Notes under the pieces: generated by a model | Databases searched by the model: none | Seen by the model: the letters and a program-made list of their open reading frames with translations, nothing else | Told to the model about the DNA's origin: nothing | Position numbers and translations under genes: made by a program | Shown here: positions 14,115-23,300 of the stretch, one piece after another | How positions within the stretch are numbered: the first letter of the stretch is position 1 | How the letters are laid out: every line of letters begins with the position of its first letter | Source of the DNA: Collinsella sp. | GTDB lineage: Bacteria; Actinomycetota; Coriobacteriia; Coriobacteriales; Coriobacteriaceae | Length of the DNA: 26,050 bases | Direction: 5' to 3' | Assembly (NCBI GenBank): GCA_019419545.1 | Contig: DXZT01000021.1 | Span: 10,719-36,768 of the forward strand

Positions 14115-15911
14115 GTGTCTGAACAGGCAAATGTTGATTGTGCTGCTGGCTTTGGCGTGCGCTTGATCGGCTGTGCCGACGATGCGGTTTTGCCCATTGG
14201 CATGCACGACTATGCGGAGGCCCTTGGTTGCTGCATGCTGGTTGACAAGACCATGTTTATTGCTGATGTGTTGGACTGCGACGCGTCCGTTGTGGTGTGC
14301 TGTCGACCCGAGGGTTTTGGCAAGAGCATGAACTTGTCGATGCTCAGGGCTTTTCTGGAGCGTCCGGCGGTCGGTCGCGCCGGTCGGATCTCGTTTGCCG
14401 ATGCTCAGATTTGGGATGCGAACGGCGGGCGCTATCGGGATGAGTATGCTTGCTATCCGGTGATATCGCTGGACTTTTCTGGCGCTGCGAGGTGTGGCCC
14501 CGCTGTTGCCGGCGTCGTGCGCGATGCCCTTTCGGGCGAGTGCGCTCGCTTGTTGGCGCTCTTGGAGGCTCCGGATTTAGCTCGAGATAAGGTGCGTCAC
14601 ATCGAACGTGTCGCGCGTGGCGTGGCGAGCGCGGACGAGGTTGACTCGGTGCTCGGTGTGCTCATAGAGCTGCTGGAGATTGCCTGCGATGAGCAGGTTG
14701 TATTGCTCGTTGATGGGTACGATGCGGCGTGGTCTCGCCGTGCGAGCGCGAGGGACGCTTCCGACGCCGATCCGGCAGAACTACTTGACCGTGTGCTGTT
14801 CGACGCCATTGCCACTGCGCGTGATTCGTTGCGGCTGACGTGTCTGATGGGGGAGCGTCCCAGTCCTGCCGAAGTGGCGCTTTCTTCGCGCGGCTGCTCG
14901 TATTGTCTGACGACGCCGCTGTCGGCGTGGTGTGACCGATGTTTCGGTTTTTCGGATGCCGAGGTCCAGGCTCTATTGAATCATGCTGGGCGCGAGGAAT
15001 ACCTGGATGATGCGCGTGAATGGCTCGAGGGGTATCGGTTTGGCAGGGCCTATTGCTCGAGTCCAGAGCGTGTGATCGGTTTTCTGGGCCGAGGCTGCAC
15101 GGCTCCTGTGCGTGCCGATCTGTATGGATATGCCGATTGCCTGAGTAGGGTAGTTGCCGGGTGGAATCTCGACCGCCTTTCGGTCTTGTTTGATTTGCTC
15201 GAGGCCCATGGGTGCGCTGAGGTCCCGCTTTGTTTGGGCACTGCAGAGCCAGATGTCTCGCCTGATGATGGCATGTGGACAGCGCTGTATCTGTCCGGTT
15301 TTCTCACGACGGATATGACTGAGGAGCCAGAGCATGGCGATCGCCTCCGTGCTTTGCGATTGCCCAATAACGAGCTTCGTCAGGCCTTGCGTCTAGTGAT
15401 TATTGAGTGGTTTGAGTGTGCCGCAGAAGACATTCGAGACGTCGATGCGTTTCGCGACGGGCTGTGCCATGGGAACGAGGATACCGTGAGGCGGGCGCTA
15501 AGCCGCATCTTGGGAGATGCGGGAATCGGTGCGACCGACCCAGATACGCCGCTGCCATATCATCTGCTCTTGCAGGGGCTCTGCTTTGGATTGCCGGGCT
15601 ATGCCAATCCTGCTTCGAGGCGAAAGTGTGGCGCGGGTCGCTGGGACATCCAGGTTTTTCCTACGGGCGCTGTGTTCGACGTAGCTGACACTATCGGCAT
15701 GCTGGACGAGCGCCCGCTTATAACGATCAATATGATGTATGACCCCGATGTGGATGCGCTGGGCCTGGAATTGCTGGCCGTGCAGTCGCTACTCGACATA
15801 GAGCGCGGCGGCATCGACGAAATCCGTGTACCGCGCCCCGGCGTGGGTCGCATGCGCTGGGGGTTCGGTTTTGATGGGCAGCATGTGGCTACGGTGTGCC
15901 AGCGGCTTTAA
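14115..15911 (+). CDS. AAA-ATPase-like / PD-(D/E)XK family protein with degenerate motifs
   Basis: The 598-residue protein (GTG start) matches the AAA-ATPase-like family that normally ends in a PD-(D/E)XK nuclease-like domain. Near the N-terminus are the hallmarks VDKT (43-46) and RPEGFGKS (64-71), the family's phosphate-binding loop (usually RPRRFGKT). VVLLVDGYDAAW (about 196-207) is the Walker B region. The C-terminal part keeps GRWDI (about 508-512) but the following strand reads ITIN where the nuclease E-x-K is expected, so the nuclease is probably dead. It is unusually rich in cysteine. The family is expanded in gut bacteria and its role is unknown. It is a single gene, convergent with the glycosyltransferase that follows. 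Confidence 0.8.
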   Translation: MSEQANVDCAAGFGVRLIGCADDAVLPIGMHDYAEALGCCMLVDKTMFIADVLDCDASVVVCCRPEGFGKSMNLSMLRAFLERPAVGRAGRISFADAQIWDANGGRYRDEYACYPVISLDFSGAARCGPAVAGVVRDALSGECARLLALLEAPDLARDKVRHIERVARGVASADEVDSVLGVLIELLEIACDEQVVLLVDGYDAAWSRRASARDASDADPAELLDRVLFDAIATARDSLRLTCLMGERPSPAEVALSSRGCSYCLTTPLSAWCDRCFGFSDAEVQALLNHAGREEYLDDAREWLEGYRFGRAYCSSPERVIGFLGRGCTAPVRADLYGYADCLSRVVAGWNLDRLSVLFDLLEAHGCAEVPLCLGTAEPDVSPDDGMWTALYLSGFLTTDMTEEPEHGDRLRALRLPNNELRQALRLVIIEWFECAAEDIRDVDAFRDGLCHGNEDTVRRALSRILGDAGIGATDPDTPLPYHLLLQGLCFGLPGYANPASRRKCGAGRWDIQVFPTGAVFDVADTIGMLDERPLITINMMYDPDVDALGLELLAVQSLLDIERGGIDEIRVPRPGVGRMRWGFGFDGQHVATVCQRL

Positions 15912-15925
15912 GCGCTGAGGTTTTT
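15900..15925 (+). terminator. Weak terminator overlapping the stop of the AAA-like gene
   Basis: CAGCG (15900-15904) and CGCTG (15913-15917) form a 5-bp stem, followed by AGG and TTTTT (15921-15925). The stem includes the stop codon. It is the only terminator-like structure in the 24-nt convergent gap. Confidence 0.35.
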
Positions 15926-15935
15926 CCGGCTTCCG

Positions 15936-16955
15936 TTACTTGGTGGCCTTCATGGGCGGCATGGGCTTCCAGTTGGGATCCTTAACGATCTTGCGGGCGT
16001 CCTTCATGCCACGGCGCAGCGCCGGAATGCCGGTCTTAAAGCACTTGTCAACGGCGGCCAGGCGAATGAACTCCTTGCAGAAGGTCGCGGCGTTGCCCAG
16101 ACGGAACAGCACGGGGTGATAGTCGCCGTAAATCTGCATGTAGCGGGCCAGATAGCCGCGGTTGCGCATGATGTAGTAGCGGTTGGTGTCGCTCGTGGAG
16201 TTGAGCTGGCGTTTGCCGGCGATGTCCCAGTTAGAGACGGCGCGGGCGCGCTTGAGCACCACGTCGGCGACAACGGCGGCGGGGAAGTGCTGGCTGGCCA
16301 CGTAGCCATAGCAGGCATCGTCGCCGTAGATGAAGAATCGCGCATCGGGCAGGCCGATCTTGTCGACCACGCGGCGCGAGAACATGCCGCCCTCAAAGCA
16401 TAGCTGGTTCATGGCGCGGTAGCCCTCGGGTCCCAGGTCCCACTTGGCGACAGGGTTGGGAATGCCGAGTGAAAGGATGAGCTGGTACTGCCAAAAGAAG
16501 GCGCCGCCGTCAAAGTCCAGGCGCGAACCCTGGATGACGTCGTAGCGGTCGGTCCACTTGGCCAAGCGCTCGATGCCTTCGGGGATGACGAGCACGTCGT
16601 CGTCCATGACCCAGAACCACTGGGCCCCCAAGTCGTAGGCGCATTTAGTGCCGGCGGAGAAGCCGCCCGCACCGCCGCCGTTTTCGAGCTGCGGGGCGTA
16701 GATGACACGGTCGGTGCCGCCCTGCGCGTCGGGCTGCTCGGTGTCGATGCCCCACAGGTTGGCCAGGCGCTCGTTGAATGCGGTGCACATGGCCTCGGTC
16801 TCGCGCGAATTCTCGTTATCGACAATCACGATGCGCCAGGGCGTTGCCGTGAGCTCGGTCATGGAGTCGAACAAATTGGCCAGGAGTTCCTGGCGTTTGT
16901 ACGTAACGACGACGATGGCGAGCTTATCGATGGGGGCGGGGAGGGTTGAAGTCAT
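15936..16955 (-). CDS. Family 2 glycosyltransferase (rhamnosyl/galactofuranosyl-transferase-like)
   Basis: The 339-residue protein has the GT-A opening LAIVVVTYKR (12-21), VIVDNENS, the donor-site segment NGGGAGGFSAG (92-102) and the metal motif WVMDDDV (115-121). This GT2 subgroup (COG1216-like) includes rhamnosyl- and galactofuranosyl-transferases of wall polysaccharides; the sugar here is unknown. There is no transmembrane helix, and it ends in a Lys/Pro-rich tail. The start at 16955 is chosen because the fold begins at once; the nearest ribosome site, AAAGGA, is rather far (11 nt). It is the last gene of a leftward three-gene cluster, 47 nt after the acyltransferase. Confidence 0.85.
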   Translation of the reverse strand: MTSTLPAPIDKLAIVVVTYKRQELLANLFDSMTELTATPWRIVIVDNENSRETEAMCTAFNERLANLWGIDTEQPDAQGGTDRVIYAPQLENGGGAGGFSAGTKCAYDLGAQWFWVMDDDVLVIPEGIERLAKWTDRYDVIQGSRLDFDGGAFFWQYQLILSLGIPNPVAKWDLGPEGYRAMNQLCFEGGMFSRRVVDKIGLPDARFFIYGDDACYGYVASQHFPAAVVADVVLKRARAVSNWDIAGKRQLNSTSDTNRYYIMRNRGYLARYMQIYGDYHPVLFRLGNAATFCKEFIRLAAVDKCFKTGIPALRRGMKDARKIVKDPNWKPMPPMKATK

Positions 16956-17002
16956 GGGGCAATATATCCTTTCACGCGCGGCGCGCATGCGCTGCACGGA
17001 AG

Positions 17003-18256
17003 CTATCGAATACGTCCTTGGGACTGTCCTATTGTAAAGGCTCGGCGCACCTTGGCGGCAAGCTTTGAATAAAACGCAGGAACCTGCCACGGCTGTAGCG
17101 GCTTTAGGGTCTGACGGCAGCGTGTGTATTGCCGCTTGGGCTTGCGAGTGATAAGGCTTCTAGCTGCGTCGATGGTGAGAAGCGTCAGGGCAAAGACGAT
17201 GCTAATGACGGTACCCGTGACGATACATATAGCTGCCGGGCTGTTTTGGCTGACCAGTATGTTTGCGAGCAACGTATTGAAGACGGGACGCCACAGGCTA
17301 CTGGTGAGCGACTGCATCACATAGAAACCGAGCGTGGCGGTCGATAAGGTGACGATGGCACCTGAAGTCCGCGGATTGCCTGAGGCGCTGCGTCGGGTTG
17401 CCGCAAAGAGCAAGGAGGCGGCAGCGAGGGCAAACGAGATCAGCGAGGTCGATTTGTAGGAGAGGGCTGCCATCGCCGTGAGGTTGCCGATGAAGGAGAG
17501 TTCGCCTTCCAGGATGATGGTGAGCACCAAAACCGCTGCGAGCGACCGCATGCCCAAGGCGCCCGCCCTGTCCGAATCCATGGCGTCGGTTACATCGCGG
17601 AGCAGTCCGCCGATCAAAAACGCGATAGCGTACGTGACGGCGCTCATGAGCTTCTGCAGCCAAGAAAACTCACCGCCGCTTGTCGCGCTCATGGCGGCTA
17701 AATACCCGTTAACAACAAATGCGAAGATGCCAACGGCGATGACCGTCGTCGTGTGGGTTTTCTGGGGGAGTCGACTTTTAGCCAGTCCAAACCATGGCGC
17801 CATGAAGACCGTGGCGGCATAGACCCAGATAAACTCAAGGCCTAGCGTGTACCAGTAGTGCGTGTTGAGGGTAACATCGGGAATGGGGGAGACGACCGTG
17901 GACCATGCGAGCGCCACGAGGCAATAAAACGCAGTGGGCATAACGACCTTGCCCAGGCGCTGCGCCGTCCGTTGCATTTGCGACTTCCACGTTGCTCCAC
18001 CGTCCCAAGCACGCGCGGCAGAAGCGATGAGAAAATAGCCCGAGATCATAAAGAAGACCTCGTTGGCCCAGCAGCCCAGCAGGTTGATAAAGCCGAGCGC
18101 GCCGGAGTAGGGGAAGGTGGCGAGCGGCGCGTATTCCGGCAAGCCGACGCAGGTCGCCTGGAAGGTCCACTGAAACGTGTGGAATACCGCGATGCCAGCG
18201 ACCGCTACCAAGCGCAGCGCTTCGATGGAGGTGTTTCTGCTTGTTTTGCTGCCCAT
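17003..18256 (-). CDS. Membrane acyltransferase, acyltransferase family 3
   Basis: The 417-residue protein has about ten hydrophobic segments. Its start IEALRLVAVAGIAVFHTFQW (R15, H26) is the first helix of the acyltransferase-3 fold with the functional Arg and His, and NEVFFMISGYFLI is the second hallmark. These enzymes O-acetylate or acylate surface sugars. The last 45 residues are basic and cytoplasmic. The ATG at 18256 lies 4 nt after the stop of the upstream glycosyltransferase, so the two are coupled; a TTG at 18292 inside that gene is a less likely start. The neighbouring glycosyltransferases suggest modification of an exported polysaccharide. Confidence 0.87.
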   Translation of the reverse strand: MGSKTSRNTSIEALRLVAVAGIAVFHTFQWTFQATCVGLPEYAPLATFPYSGALGFINLLGCWANEVFFMISGYFLIASAARAWDGGATWKSQMQRTAQRLGKVVMPTAFYCLVALAWSTVVSPIPDVTLNTHYWYTLGLEFIWVYAATVFMAPWFGLAKSRLPQKTHTTTVIAVGIFAFVVNGYLAAMSATSGGEFSWLQKLMSAVTYAIAFLIGGLLRDVTDAMDSDRAGALGMRSLAAVLVLTIILEGELSFIGNLTAMAALSYKSTSLISFALAAASLLFAATRRSASGNPRTSGAIVTLSTATLGFYVMQSLTSSLWRPVFNTLLANILVSQNSPAAICIVTGTVISIVFALTLLTIDAARSLITRKPKRQYTRCRQTLKPLQPWQVPAFYSKLAAKVRRAFTIGQSQGRIR

Positions 18257-18260
18257 CAGA

Positions 18261-19361
18261 CTATTTTCCAGCGCGTGCGTTGTATGAACCAAAGTGCGAT
18301 GTGATCATTTTTAGAGTTTGCTTGGGCCCCTTGTTCCATACGTTATACAGGCCCTCGCCCACGAGGTCCTTGGCGTATGCGCAGTAGCTGATTTTAGGGT
18401 TGGCGATGCCCATATACTCGGCATAGAGCTTTTTGGCCGCAGGGGTAATGCGAGGATTGGCAAATACCAGCTCTTGCGGCATGCGTTCGAACATCCTGTG
18501 GATCGCCCGCTCGATTTCGGGGTGGCCATCAATTCCGGTGTGCTCAATCATGATGCCCATATAGGTGAAGCCACGTGTGATTTGGGGTGTCCAAACGGCG
18601 GGGTCGGTGACGTTGAGCCGCTCAAGAATATCGACCATGTCGTTCCAGCGATTAAACGGCATCAAGGGGTCACGCTTGGCCAGAGCTGCCGCCTTTTCGG
18701 GTGTTTCCTCGCGGTAGCAGTAATACGGCTTGGGCCAGTAAGCGATGGCCTTTGCCTGGCATAGCGTTTCGACGAGGAATGGATTATCGGCCCAACCTGC
18801 ACCGGGGATTTCCTTAAACCAGATATTGTTTTGCATCAGGAAGTCGCGACGATAGATTGCCGACCAAATGGACGGATGGTGAGCCAGCAGGTGTGGAGCG
18901 TCGTGAATGGTGAATGGTTGCCGAGACGGTTTGATGCGACCACGATATGCGCAATGTAGTTTGACCTCTTGGGGGGTATCGGGGTTGCGAATGATCCAAT
19001 ACGGGGTCTCGATAATGTCGAGCTTGTTCGGATCGCCAAATTCGCGCTTGGCAAAGGAAAGCATGTCGGAGTACATTCCGGGCTCGATCCAGTCATCGGG
19101 CTCGAGGATGGCAATCCAGTCGCCCTTTGCCTCGCGAATGCCCAGATTGCAGGTTGCGCCGTAACCCTGGTTTGCCTTATCGATCACTCGAACGCGCGAG
19201 TCGCGCGCAGCGAAATCTTGCATAATGGCGAGCGAGTTGTCGGTGGATCCGTCGTTGATTGCGAGGATTTCCAGTTCGATATTCTTTTCGTTTAATAGGC
19301 TGCCTATAGCCTGAGAAAGATACGGCTCGGCATTGTAAGTAGGCACGATTACGGTCAGCAT
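18261..19361 (-). CDS. Family 2 glycosyltransferase
   Basis: The 366-residue protein has a classical GT-A domain: LTVIVPTYNAEPYLSQAI (2-19), AINDGSTDNS (34-43), NQGYGATCNLGI (64-75) and ILEPDDWIEP (85-94, the DXD-like metal site). A C-terminal region of about 170 residues follows, with AGWADNPFLVETLCQA, a segment typical of GT2 enzymes that build capsules or exopolysaccharides. There are no membrane helices. It is the first gene of the leftward cluster, with only a weak ribosome site (AGAGAAAG). The 41 nt to the next feature on the right are AT-rich and may hold the cluster's promoter. The sugar specificity cannot be told. Confidence 0.88.
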   Translation of the reverse strand: MLTVIVPTYNAEPYLSQAIGSLLNEKNIELEILAINDGSTDNSLAIMQDFAARDSRVRVIDKANQGYGATCNLGIREAKGDWIAILEPDDWIEPGMYSDMLSFAKREFGDPNKLDIIETPYWIIRNPDTPQEVKLHCAYRGRIKPSRQPFTIHDAPHLLAHHPSIWSAIYRRDFLMQNNIWFKEIPGAGWADNPFLVETLCQAKAIAYWPKPYYCYREETPEKAAALAKRDPLMPFNRWNDMVDILERLNVTDPAVWTPQITRGFTYMGIMIEHTGIDGHPEIERAIHRMFERMPQELVFANPRITPAAKKLYAEYMGIANPKISYCAYAKDLVGEGLYNVWNKGPKQTLKMITSHFGSYNARAGK

Positions 19362-19402
19362 TCAAACACTTTCTCTAGGCGATTTGGAAGAATTATACCT
19401 AA

Positions 19403-20233
19403 TTGCGTTTGCAACGGTTTAATTTGCATTCGCCTAATACTGCCAAGGGCCGCACGACTATTGCTGACGCTGCGCCTGTAGTGGATGTCGGCGATTGGCT
19501 GCAAAAAATTGTCGGCAGTGGCGAGACAGTTGTCCTTCCCATTCTTGCTCGTTATGGGACCGATCGATTGTGGACGCGGACTGAATTTAAAGACCAATCG
19601 TTGCCTAACAGGACGCGTGGGTGCAAAGGTGCCCTACAGGCATCTTCGAACGATGCACGTATAAATGCATGGTTTAAATCTCAATCCATTTGGGAGTGGC
19701 AGAATAGGCGTGACAGCGCACTGTTCTCTGCGGTTAAAAAGGCATTGGCCTCATGTTTTGATGCCGCTGCTTCTACCGTGGGCGCGATGGTCGATTTTGA
19801 TGCCGAACTCGGCCAGCTGGTGTTTACATATGGCACTGCCGATGGTAGTTACCATTGCGATAGGATTCACTCTATGAGCGACGGATATCGTGGCACGTTG
19901 AGCCTTTTTGCGGACATCGCATATCGCATGGCGATGTTGAACCCCGCACTAGGGGATCGTGTGCTCAAGACGCCGGGCGTGGTAATGATTGACAAGATCG
20001 ATCTTCATTTGCACTCTCGTTGGCAGGCACGAATTCTGGAGGGCTTCGTTCGCATCTTCCCCAACGTGCAGTTTATCGTGACCAGGCATTTGCCGGTTGT
20101 CGTGGCTTCAGTGCCTCGTGACATTATTTGCGTTCTTAACGGCGAGACCGCGTCGGTTCCTGCGACGGAGACACACGGACGTGATGCGGGAGACATTCTC
20201 ATCACTGTTTTAGATGCTTCCTTGCGCCCTTAG
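19403..20233 (+). pseudogene. Remnant of an AAA-family ATPase (COG3950-like), N-terminus lost
   Basis: This 276-codon frame matches the C-terminal two thirds of ATPases of the RecF/OLD-like group: LPILARYGTDRLW (45-57), HSMSDGYRG (156-164, the signature region), ADIAYRMAMLNP (170-181), the Walker B region VVMIDKIDLHLH (193-204) and FIVTRHLP (224-231). The Walker A motif and about 100 N-terminal residues are absent, and no ATG with a ribosome site starts the frame. Key residues are changed: Walker B Glu is Lys198 and the usual TTHSP is TRHLP. It is most likely a decaying gene, perhaps from a lost defence locus since such ATPases often occur in them; that link is inference. Confidence 0.75.
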
Positions 20234-20320
20234 AAGGCAGTTCGGTTGTTTGATGCGTCTAGCTGTGCCGCAGACGAAGGGCGTCACGCCGACGCTAACT
20301 GTGCGGGCTTGGCCCCCGTC

Positions 20321-20362
20321 CCCCCAATCTAGTAGACTCTAAACCGTTGCTAGATTAGGGGG
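20321..20362 (+). promoter_or_regulatory. Hairpin covering the ribosome site of the first ChW gene
   Basis: CCCCCAATCTAG (20321-20332) pairs with CTAGATT-A-GGGGG (20350-20362) with one bulged A and a 17-nt loop. The GGGGG strand is the ribosome site of the ATG at 20370, and ATTTT follows the stem. If the transcript starts upstream, the structure would hide the ribosome site or terminate early. A TTGGCC (20309-20314) and TAGACT (20333-20338) pair spaced by 18 nt could instead be the promoter, in which case the palindrome would be a DNA operator. Confidence 0.5.
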
Positions 20363-20369
20363 ATTTTCC

Positions 20370-23300
20370 ATGAAATGCTCCATGAAACGAGTTTCCGGGG
20401 CCGCCGCCGTCCTCGCGGTCGCGGTCGCCCTGGCCCTGTGCGGGCCCGCGGCCTACGTCGCCCCCGCCGCGGCGGGGGACACGCAGCCGCTCCCCGGCGA
20501 GGCGCAGCCCGCCGGCGGGGAGTCCGGCGCCCAGGACGAGGCCGCCCAGGCCGAAACCGCCCAGGCCGACGGGGGCCAGGCGGAGGCCGCGCAGTCCGAT
20601 GGGGCCACTGCCGTCTCGCTGTCTTATTCCGCCCACGTCTCCAATATCGGCTGGATGGGCGCCGTCGCCGGCGGCGAGACCGCCGGCACGACCGGCAGGG
20701 GGCTCCCCCTCGAGGCGCTGCGCCTCGTCCTGTCCGACGCCTCGACCGGCGAGCCCCTCGGCGCCGACGCCCTGTCCGTCGAGGCCCACGTCTCGGGCGT
20801 CGGCTGGCAGGCCGCCGTCGGCAACGGCGGCACCGCCGGCACCACCGGCCAGGCCCGCGCCGTCGAGGCCCTGAGGGTCAGGTTGTCCGCGGGCCTGTCG
20901 GAGCGCTACACCGTCTGGTACCGCGTCCACTCCGCCGAGTTCGGGTGGCTCGGCTGGGCGTGCGACGGCGCCGACGCCGGCTCGGCGGGCTACGGCCGCG
21001 CCGTCCAGGCCGTCCAGGTCGCGGTCCTGCCCAAGGGCGACCCCGCCCCGGGCGACACCTCCACGCCCTTCGTCGACAGGTCCTCCGAGCCCCCCTCGGT
21101 CTCCTACCGCGCCCACGTCGCCGGCATCGGCTGGCAGGGCGCCGTCTCGGACGGCGCCGTGGCCGGCACCACCGGGCAGGGCCGCGCCCTCGAGGCCCTC
21201 TCGGGCTCCGTGTCCTGGTACGGGCACGGCTCCTCCTCCCTCGAGGTGAGGGCCCACGTCTCGAACGTCGGCTGGCAGGGCTGGACCTCGGGCGCCGCCG
21301 GCACCACCGGGCGCTCCCTGGCGGTCGAGGCGCTCCAGTTCAGGCTCTCCGGCGAGGCCGCCTCGTCCTACGACGTCTGGTACCGCGTGCACTGCGCCGA
21401 CTACGGCTGGCTCGGCTGGGCCAAGGACGGCGCGTCCGCGGGCACGGTGGGCCTGTCGAAGGCCGTCCAGGCCGTCCAGGTCGTGCTCGTCCCCAAGGGC
21501 GGCTCCGCGCCGGGCCCGGCCGGCGGCGCCTTCCGCGGCGCCGGCGAGCGCCTGTCCGGCTCGGCCCTCTCCGTCTCCGGCTCGCCGGCGGGCTCGTCGT
21601 TCTCCGGCGGGGTCCTGACGCTCGGCTCCGAGAGGGGCCCCGTGCTGGGCTCCGTCGCCGCGACCGTCGACAACCTCGAGTCCGACGGGTCGGTCGGCTA
21701 CCGCGGCCTCCTGCTCGGTTCCGGCTGGCAGGCGGAGTCCAGCTTCGACGGGGCGCAGCTCGTCGCCACGGGCGGCGGGCTGCAGCTCAAGGCCGTCCGC
21801 TTCGGGCTGTCCGGCGGCCTCGCCGAGCGCTACGACGTCTGGTACCGCTCCTGTGACTCCGCGCGCGGCTGGACCGGCTGGGCGAGCTCCGGCGAGCCCT
21901 CCGGCGTCGAGTCGGGCGCCTCGGGCCTCACCGCAGTCCAGGTCGCCCTCGTCGCGAAGGGCGGCGCCGCCCCCGGCCCGACCGAGGGGGCCTTCGTCTC
22001 CGGCGCCGCCTCCGGCCCGGCGCTCGTCCTGCAGGGCCACGTCGCCGAGCGCGGCTGGCTGCAGGCGGTGGGCGGCGGCGAGGACGTCGGCACGACCGGC
22101 AGGGGCCTCGCGCTCCAGGCGGTGCGCGCCTACCTCGAGGGGGCGGGCGAGGGGAGCTCCGTCTCCGTCGCGGCCCACGTGGCCGGCATCGGCTGGCAGG
22201 ACGCCGCCTCCGCCCCCTCCTACGCCGGCACGGTGGGGCAGGGCCGCGCCGTCCAGGCCGTGAGGGTGTCCCTCTCCGGCCCCGTCTCCGATTCCTACGA
22301 CGTCTGGTACCGCGTCCACGCGGCGGGCTACGGCTGGCTCGGCTGGGCCAAGGACGGCGAGGCCGCGGGCACCGAGGGCCTCGGCGTCCAGGCCGAGGCG
22401 CTCCAGGTCGTCCTCGTCGAGAAGGGCGGCGACGCCCCCTCGTCGGGCGCCCCCGCCGAGCTCTCCGTCCCCTCGCTCAGCCTCAGGGCCCACGTCTCGG
22501 GCGTCGGCTGGCAGGCCGCCGTCGGCAACGGCGGCACCGCCGGCACCACCGGCCAGTCCCGCGCCGTCGAGGCGATCGCGGCCGAGGTCTCCTCGCCGGT
22601 CTCCGGCGGCCTGTCCTACAGCGCCCACGTCTCCGGCGTCGGCTGGCAGGACGAGGTATCGGGCGGCGCCGTGGCCGGCACCACCGGCCAGGGCAGGGCG
22701 GTCGAGTGCGTCAAGATGCGCCTGACCGGGGGCCTCTCCGAGTACTACGACGTGTGGTACCGCGCCTACGTGCAGGACTACGGCTGGCTCGGCTGGGCCA
22801 GCGACGGCGCCCGCGCCGGCACGACCGGCATCGGCTACCGCGTCGAGGCGCTCCAGGTCCGCATCCTCGCGAAGGGCTCGGCGGCGCCGGGCCCCACGGA
22901 GGGCGCGTACAGGGATCGCCCCTTGCATCCGAATTCGGTTGTCCTCAACGTTCCCTGCACTATGCAGAATCCTGAGCTTCCGACTGGTTGTGAGTCCGTT
23001 GCATTGACCAATGCGCTCAACTATTACGGATTTGGACTGGGTAAAACCGTCATTGCGGATGCGTATATGCCTAAGAGCAGCTGGGATTTTGTGACGGCGT
23101 TTTGGGGTAATCCGCATAGTGCTTCGAATGGAAACTGCATATCCGCTCCTGGACTGACCAACACAGCTAATTCTTTTTTGATTAGTCGTGGAAGCAGTTT
23201 GCGGGCGTATGACGTCACAGGCACTGGTTTCTATGATCTTTATTCCTATTTGGAAGCCGGACATCCCGCTATTATCTGGTCAACGATTGGTATGCAAAAC

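Noticed and set aside
20610..22900. Possible CRISPR or tandem DNA repeat array
   Set aside because: The periodicity comes from protein repeats in one reading frame; there are no identical short repeats with unique spacers.
20355..23264. A 969-codon open frame on the minus strand across the first ChW gene
   Set aside because: It is the antisense shadow of a very GC-rich gene, where stop codons are rare in all frames. The predicted protein is Gly/Ala/Arg/Asp-rich with no domain, whereas the plus strand has a signal peptide, clear ChW units and a peptidase domain.
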